The notes under the pieces: generated by a model
What the model was told of the DNA's origin: nothing
What the model saw: only the letters and a program-made list of their open reading frames with translations
Database searches by the model: none
Assembly: GCA_037833965.1 (NCBI GenBank)
Contig: AP031354.1
Coordinates: 21,430,001 to 21,494,000, forward strand
Length of the DNA stretch: 64,000 nt
Direction: 5' to 3'
Source of the DNA: Marchantia polymorpha subsp. ruderalis
Taxonomy: Eukaryota; Streptophyta; Marchantiopsida; Marchantiales; Marchantiaceae
In this document: positions 58,911 through 64,000 of the stretch, in pieces
How the letters are laid out: each line of letters opens with the position of its first letter
Numbering within the stretch: position 1 is the first letter of the stretch
Program-made: the position numbers and the translations under genes

Positions 58911-59075
58911 GGTGTCCGCAATATTGGCACGGGGATCGAGGCTCGTAGGGGGGCATGGTAATATTGGCACGGGGATCGAGGCCGGGGGCTGGCTCGGGCA
59001 ATCTATGGGCCGGTCGAGAGTCAACGGCCGGCGTGCCCGTGTGTGTGGCCCCCCGGGGCACGCCCCACACTCTAC
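58911..59075. repeat. GC-rich island with 23-bp direct repeat
   Basis: AATATTGGCACGGGGATCGA followed by GGC occurs at 58920 and again at 58960. After it come GC-rich sequence and a short inverted pair around GGGGCACGCC near 59053. The block starts exactly where the third metallothionein copy stops. Confidence 0.7.
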
Positions 59076-59099
59076 GAGTCTGTCAGCTCTTCTGCGTAT

Positions 59100-60470
59100 A
59101 TCCAGCCTCCCTATCTCAGCTGTTACGTATCTCAACAAAATAAATATATTTTTGAAAACAAAATATGGAATATATAGAATTTTCATGTTTCAAAAGAAAT
59201 CTCTTATGTTTTCGGTCCAATTAGACGGCAATGTAATATACCTTTGAGAGAAAGATGGTGCTATTTTTTATCTATGAATATACTTTTCTCGGTTTAGCAA
59301 TGCGAAATCACTTTGCACAGGTGTAGTGTTCGATCATGGGGAAGCTAATACTCCTAAAAATCTAGTCTTAGTACTTGGAATCACACGGTTGAATGAACAG
59401 ATTTTTGTGAGCCCTAATGTTCTTGATTCACAAAAATTGTTTGTGTGAATTGTTTGTGTTTTCATTATTTTATTTATCTCTTTTTATTTTGAAGAAAATT
59501 TGAAATTATCTTAATATTTTAGAACTATCTGAATAACTTCTTGTATTTTCAAAACTACAAGTTACTGAAATAAAAAATTAATCAAAATATTAAAATTTGT
59601 CTAGTTGAACTCATCACATATCATCTCAAAACTTTAATTGAATATTTTCGTTAGTTTCTCTAATAAAGCCACCTAAATAAACAAAAAAATTATTTTGAAG
59701 GGGTCACCTCAAAGTTTTAGTTGAGTTACTCCGTTATTTCTCTAGTCAAGTCATCTAGATAACAAAGACTTTTTTTTTTAATACATAACTCTTTAAACAA
59801 AATATGACAAATAAATAACTCAAGAACCCTCTGTAAAGAGTCCTGCCAGGCCTCTCTACAGAGTACATGTGTTTCATATCTCAACAAAATAAATATAATT
59901 TTCAAATCAAAATATGGAACTTGACAAAAATCTCTCATGTTTTTGGTCGAATTTGAAAGCAATTCAATACACCTTCGAGAAAGAGGAGTGTTATTTTTGA
60001 TATGTGAATATACTTTTCCCATTTTTAGCACTAAGAAATCACTTTTCTCATGTTGAAGTGTTCAAAAATGGTCAAATTAATACTCCGAAACACTACATGA
60101 GTTGAAGAAATTTATTATTAATACCTGGAGTCACACTCTTGAATCAACAGATTTTTGTAAACCAAAAACATTAACAGAAGTTGTTTATGTTCTTTCATTA
60201 TTTTATCCCTTTTCTTTTGTTCCCAAGAAACTTTGAGACGATCTTGATATTTTAGAACTAGTTGCAAATCTTCTTGTGTTTTCAAAGTTTCAAAGGTAAG
60301 GAAGGAGACAAAATACTAGAACTTGTCACCTCAAAGTTATAGTTGAGTTTTTCCGTTAGTTTTTGGAGTAAAGTCACCTAGACCAACAAGTATATTTTCG
60401 CATACTGTCACCACGTAATTTTAGTTAATAATTCCGTTAGTTTCTCTAGTACCGGTTCCTAGATGAACAA
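59100..60470. repeat. Diverged tandem duplication, two ~770-bp blocks
   Basis: Block 1 starts near 59104 and block 2 near 59878 with the shared opening ATCTCAACAAAATAAATAT. Both continue in parallel through ATATGGAA, TGAATATACTTTTC, AGAAATCACTTT-type and CAGATTTTTGT landmarks. Each block ends with two copies of a CCGTTAGTTTCTCTAGT-like unit (near 59640 and 59725; near 60355 and 60435). No protein is encoded. Confidence 0.7.
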
Positions 60471-60615
60471 AGATATTTTTGTTGGAAATTTTGTTGAAAA
60501 CAAAATAATCGAGTTCCGAATTTGACTAATTTAGAGAAGGCTGTGTGTGACTCTTTTGTGGTGTGTATCGGGTATTTTTCCTTCCAGTGAGGTTGGTTGT
60601 GAAGTTCGTGGGGTG

Positions 60616-60670
60616 GGTCCCACACCACAAAGAAGAGCTTTGACTATGGGCTGAATTGAATCCGACATCC
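60616..60670. repeat. Dispersed copy of the NPF-upstream repeat unit
   Basis: GGTCCCACACCACAAAGAAG with following CTTTGACTAT and GAATCCGACATCC matches the units at 46874-47165. It is in the same plus-strand orientation although the nearby NPF copy is inverted, so it was not carried along simply as shared promoter. Confidence 0.7.
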
Positions 60671-60948
60671 TGAATGTTAGGTGTCAGGTCATTCAATCGT
60701 CCAGAAGAGCTAACGGAATGGAAACCTGCAACTCAGCGCCAGCAGACTGACTCAGAATCTACAGAATCTTTATCTCTGTGCTTGTGAGTTGCGCTTCGCT
60801 TCGTCACTCACATTGTCGCGACTCAGTTTCACTGTGTAACCGAGACGCGTCCTTTGAAAACTATTTCCAAACTATTTGATCCTCCTGAACTTTTTGCCTG
60901 CCTGCCACACCACGCCTGCCCTCGTCACTACGGGCTCCTCAAAAATGA

Positions 60949-60992
60949 GGGCTGCGGGCAGAAAGCCCGCCCGGGCTTTCTGCCCGCAGCCC
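60949..60992. repeat. 21-bp perfect GC-rich palindrome, 2-nt centre
   Basis: Left arm 60949-60969 starts GGGCTGCGGGCAGAAAG; right arm 60972-60992 is its exact reverse complement. The centre is CC. It is very stable as a hairpin and stands out from AT-rich surroundings. Confidence 0.85.
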
Positions 60993-61042
60993 GACCTCCC
61001 CCACTCCGACCCCATCCCCCCTTCCCCAGCCCGTCTAGGGAT

Positions 61043-61070
61043 GGGAGGCGGCCATCCCTGGCCGCCTCCC
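61043..61070. repeat. 12-bp perfect palindrome, 4-nt loop
   Basis: GGGAGGCGGCCA (61043-61054) and TGGCCGCCTCCC (61059-61070) around TCCC. It is 50 bp from the 21-bp palindrome. Confidence 0.85.
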
Positions 61071-61093
61071 GATCACTCCACTTTCCCTTTCCC

Positions 61094-61213
61094 GTCCCTT
61101 CGCAAAATGTCTGCAACCACTGTTCTGCTAATGCCAGTCAATGCCAATGCCAGTCCCTTCGCAAAATGTCTGCAACCACTGTTCTGCTGATGCCAGTCAA
61201 TGCCAATGCCAGT
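61094..61213. repeat. Two-copy 59-bp tandem duplication
   Basis: GTCCCTTCGCAAAATGTCTG begins copies at 61094 and 61153. The copies differ at about one position (GCTAATG against GCTGATG). Each contains a further short repeat of CAATGCCA. Confidence 0.85.
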
Positions 61214-62279
61214 CACCGAGTCCTTCACGCTAAATTACATTAAATTTTATCAAATAGTTTAGCCCCTTCTGATTTTGTCCCACGTTTGAAGAGAACTGCG
61301 AACGACAAATGTATTGCGAGGCATGTCATGTCTTCCATTTCGGAGATTTGGTTGGAAAAATTAGACGCAGGCAGGCGCTGCGTTCAAGCAGTAAATCGGA
61401 AAAAACAAACTTCTGATTAATAAAAAACGCAGGCAATAACAATCGAGCCCAACAATGGTGTTGAGAATTATGTCCTTCGTCTGGCCATGTAAGTTCAGAG
61501 AATGAGAGTATTGAGTGTGTTTTTTCCGCCTGAGGTAGCTGCCAACTTAATTATTACGGGCGAGTCTTCTCCAGAGTGGATATAATCGTCGATATTTAAT
61601 ACGTTCGTCAAGACGTTACATAACTTCATGTGGGGAAAAGTTTACTGATTCGGTTTATCAACTTATCAGATTCCTTTTTTTCAGAGGAGCAGATTCTATT
61701 TTTTGCAAAAATTGTAACCATGAGATTTTTGTGAAATAAAGTTTATGATTTGAGTTTTTTCATTGATTTTGTTATCACTTTATAATTTTGCCTTTATGAA
61801 ATCTTTCATTATGGGTTCTCTTGTGATTCTCCATCATGTTAATACATGAATTTTCTTAAATATAAAAATTGAAGAGAAATAATTTCGTTAGGAACTAAAA
61901 CTTTAGAAGAAAAGGACCTAGTTGTTTTTTTCTCCCAAACATGCTATTTCTCCCATTTCTCCCATTTCTCCTCCCCTTTGCGAGGGGAGGAGAAATGGGG
62001 CATGGGGGAGGAAAAAAATTCGAAATACAAGTTCCCTGCGGGGAAGGGAGGCCGCGAGGGAAAGAGCCCGACGGTCGAGCGGGAGTGGGGCGAGCTAAAG
62101 CGGGAGGGCCTCCATGGTCGAAGCGGTAGGTCGGGCTGGGGGAGGGGGTCGGGATGCGGGCCCGGGCGGGCAGAGCTCGCGTTCCCCTTTTATGACGAGC
62201 TGACAGAGGCAGAGCGGGATGGTCTTCTCTACCCACTCTCTTCGGATGCATCCCCTTGCCTTAGTGTTTGAGTTCTATC
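61214..62279. other. Spacer with one GC-rich foldback, no gene seen
   Basis: AT-rich to 61.95 kb, then a 250-bp GC-rich island beginning with the foldback at 61961-61999. Frames in the GC island are compositional. Confidence 0.5.
61961..61999. repeat. 16-bp perfect inverted repeat, 7-nt loop
   Basis: CCCATTTCTCCTCCCC (61961-61976) and GGGGAGGAGAAATGGG (61984-61999) around TTTGCGA. A direct repeat of TTTCTCCCA precedes it. Confidence 0.85.
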
Positions 62280-62281
62280 TC

Positions 62282-62289
62282 TATATAAA
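62282..62289 (+). promoter_or_regulatory. TATA box ahead of the NPF copy
   Basis: TATATAAA lies 120 bp upstream of the copied ATG. The equivalent site of the parent gene reads TACATAAA, so the truncated copy has the better TATA match. Confidence 0.45.
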
Positions 62290-62401
62290 CTCCAATTCTT
62301 GAATAGTAATCATCCTTGTTGTTCACTCGAATTCTACCTGGTTGGTTATAGTACACTTCATCTTGATCTTGTCATTCAGAAATTTAAAAGTTCCAGAGTT
62401 G

Positions 62402-63407
62402 ATGTACAATTGCCCCAACATGTCGAGACGAGATCATTCTTACAACTGGAAGGGATGTTTCGTAATTTTCGGTAAGATGCTGTTGGGCATGTTCTGTGTA
62501 TCAGCCAGTCCATGCATGCACATCTAGCTAATTTGTTCAGCTCTCTCGTGGTTGTACTCGATTGATTGTCAACATTTCTCCTTCATTGGGAAAATGGGAT
62601 GGAGAGGCAAGTTACAGTATTCTCGTGTCAGGTCATGTCGATGATTTGTTCTTGTCCATGTATGAACATTCAGGTTCCAAGTAAAGCTCTGCTGGAGAGT
62701 GTATCTTGAAGAATTTGCTGTTCTGTGCATGTTGAGGGACCATGTTGAGAAAATGCGTTCGGGTTCGCATGCAAGACGTTGAACTGCCCTCTGAACCTGT
62801 TTGTTTGCCTAGCCGACAGAATTTACCGTGCTAAACATTGTCATTGAGATCGATATTGATCATGAATTTACATCCGTTACATTTTATCAACACTCTTGTC
62901 GATGCGTTGAGCCTTCCTTTTCTCAGTCCGACTAATCCTTGGCGATATGACTGTTGATTCAGCATGCGAGGTGGGAGAGAGAGTAGCATATTACGCCGTA
63001 TCTTCCACTCTCACTGTCTACCTTACGACAGTCCTGCAAGAGACCGTGGCCGAGGCAGCCAGAAACTACAACAACTGGGCAGGAACTACGTTTCTTACTT
63101 CCTTTATTGGAGCATTCATTGCGGATGCATTCTTGGATCGTTGTTGGACCATCGTCTGGTCCATGATAACAACTTTCCTGGTATATATCTCTACTTGACG
63201 ACAAGTTTTTTTCATTTTGAAGCTCGGTGCCTAATATTCTGGAGCTGCTTCATGCCAACCAAAGACAATCTCTCTAATTCTCCGTATGTTTTGAAAATTT
63301 AATTCTAGGATTTAAGTTTCCTATATTCAAAGATTGTGCAAATATTCTGCAAACTGTGGACTGAAAGACGGATGCTCCATGGCTCAGTTGACGCGATTCT
63401 GAATTGT
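62402..63407 (+). pseudogene. Truncated inverted copy of the NPF transporter gene
   Basis: Exon 1 at 62402-62471 (70 bp) and exon 2 at 62963-63180 (218 bp) have the same lengths, phases and splice sites as exons 1 and 2 of the NPF gene at 43781-46724. The first intron and most of intron 2 are also conserved. Homology, which starts near 62280 in the 5' flank, stops at about 63407, just before the exon 3 acceptor, so the last 1.7 kb of coding sequence is missing. The frame is still open and the ExxER motif survives as ACEVGERVAYY, but the conserved FLGRY has become FLDRC. Read-through into intron 2 adds VYIST and stops, giving about 101 residues. It is a recent partial duplication, non-functional as a transporter. 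Confidence 0.88.
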
Positions 63408-64000
63408 GAGTGATTTTGTGAGTCTTTCTTATAATAAGGTTTTTCCTGATATACGGCAAAGTATCTTTCCAGTAGCTTTGATTTGCACCCTGCCTGACAC
63501 ATATGTGGTGTTGCTTGACAGAGGTTATTATTCAAAGTTCGAAAATATCGATGCGTGGCTGAAGACTGATGAACAATTTCTCATCCAATCTAATAATTTT
63601 GAGACATCTAGGCTCGAAGGGACACGTCAGCTACGAATTCAATGAAAAGAGCTTTGCATTTGTAATACAGCTTGGGATCATGTCAGTACACTAGTAGTCT
63701 GGAGCAAATCTTACGAGTCCTAGACTCATCCAAAAATGTTCGTTTCGTACCTTTTCGGTGACGAAATCATGATGAATTCAATTTACTTTGAGAAGAAATC
63801 TGAAAATCAGTTGGTATGGCATTCATGCATTGGTTCGCTCCTTTGATGGTTGTGGGAACAACAGTACTCATGCTTGTGGCACACTGGAAAGGCGTTTACT
63901 GTCATACGAAACGTAGATCTACTCATGTTGCATTACACACGATCGTCCTGAGCATTGAAGGTGTTCTCTTAAGACCTCTGTTCAGCAAAGCAAGTTTTAG
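63408..64000. other. Sequence beyond the NPF duplication breakpoint
   Basis: No similarity to the parent NPF locus after the breakpoint and no recognised gene to the window end. The frame at 63406-63645 has no known motif. Confidence 0.5.

Noticed and set aside
1-64000. tRNA, rRNA or CRISPR features
   Set aside because: Scanning by eye found no convincing tRNA B-box plus cloverleaf, no rRNA stretch and no spaced repeat array.

Overview
The window looks like nuclear DNA from a land plant. The genes are intron-rich with GT-AG introns, the 5' leaders are GA/CT-rich microsatellites, and telo-box motifs and decayed plant-type transposons are present. The metallothionein has the plant-type C-terminal cysteine block with almost no linker. 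A seedless plant, perhaps a bryophyte, fits best, but this is an inference from style and no marker gene proves it. There are no operons, and no tRNA, rRNA or CRISPR array was recognised.

Layout. 0-2.3 kb: AT-rich, non-coding, with two strong inverted repeats. 2.3-9.3 kb (minus): a full-length ABCC/MRP transporter, 12 coding exons assembled here to 1500 residues. 9.3-22.5 kb: no recognisable gene, with an exact-period 120-bp tandem duplication. 22.5-23.5 kb (plus): a single-exon metallo-beta-lactamase-fold hydrolase. 25.7-28.9 kb (minus): an INO80 complex subunit B / IES2-like protein (PAPA-1 plus HIT-type finger), 713 residues in 6 exons. 28.9-31.5 kb: a GC-rich low-complexity leader/promoter island. 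33.9-39.5 kb (plus): an organelle-type short tRNase Z, 13 exons including a 16-nt microexon, 635 residues. 39.5-43.7 kb: a decayed hAT-like transposase and a perfect 73-bp tandem duplication. 43.8-46.7 kb (minus): an NPF (NRT1/PTR) transporter, 4 exons, 657 residues. 46.9-51 kb: minisatellite, hairpins and a Ty1/copia relic with an internal triplication. 52.6-58.9 kb: a metallothionein cluster with one intact gene (44 residues), one copy frameshifted by an 11-bp duplication at the splice acceptor, and one inverted, truncated copy. 58.9-62.2 kb: GC-rich palindromes and diverged repeats. 62.3-63.4 kb: an inverted, truncated copy of the NPF gene (promoter, exons 1-2 and intron 2) that stops just before the exon 3 acceptor.

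The genes do not form one pathway. The left and middle parts hold single-copy housekeeping and transport genes. The right 20 kb is a duplication-prone accessory region where metallothionein and NPF sequences have been copied, inverted and broken amid transposon relics and palindromes. Exon coordinates were built by matching reading frame, phase and splice consensus by eye; no alignment program was run.
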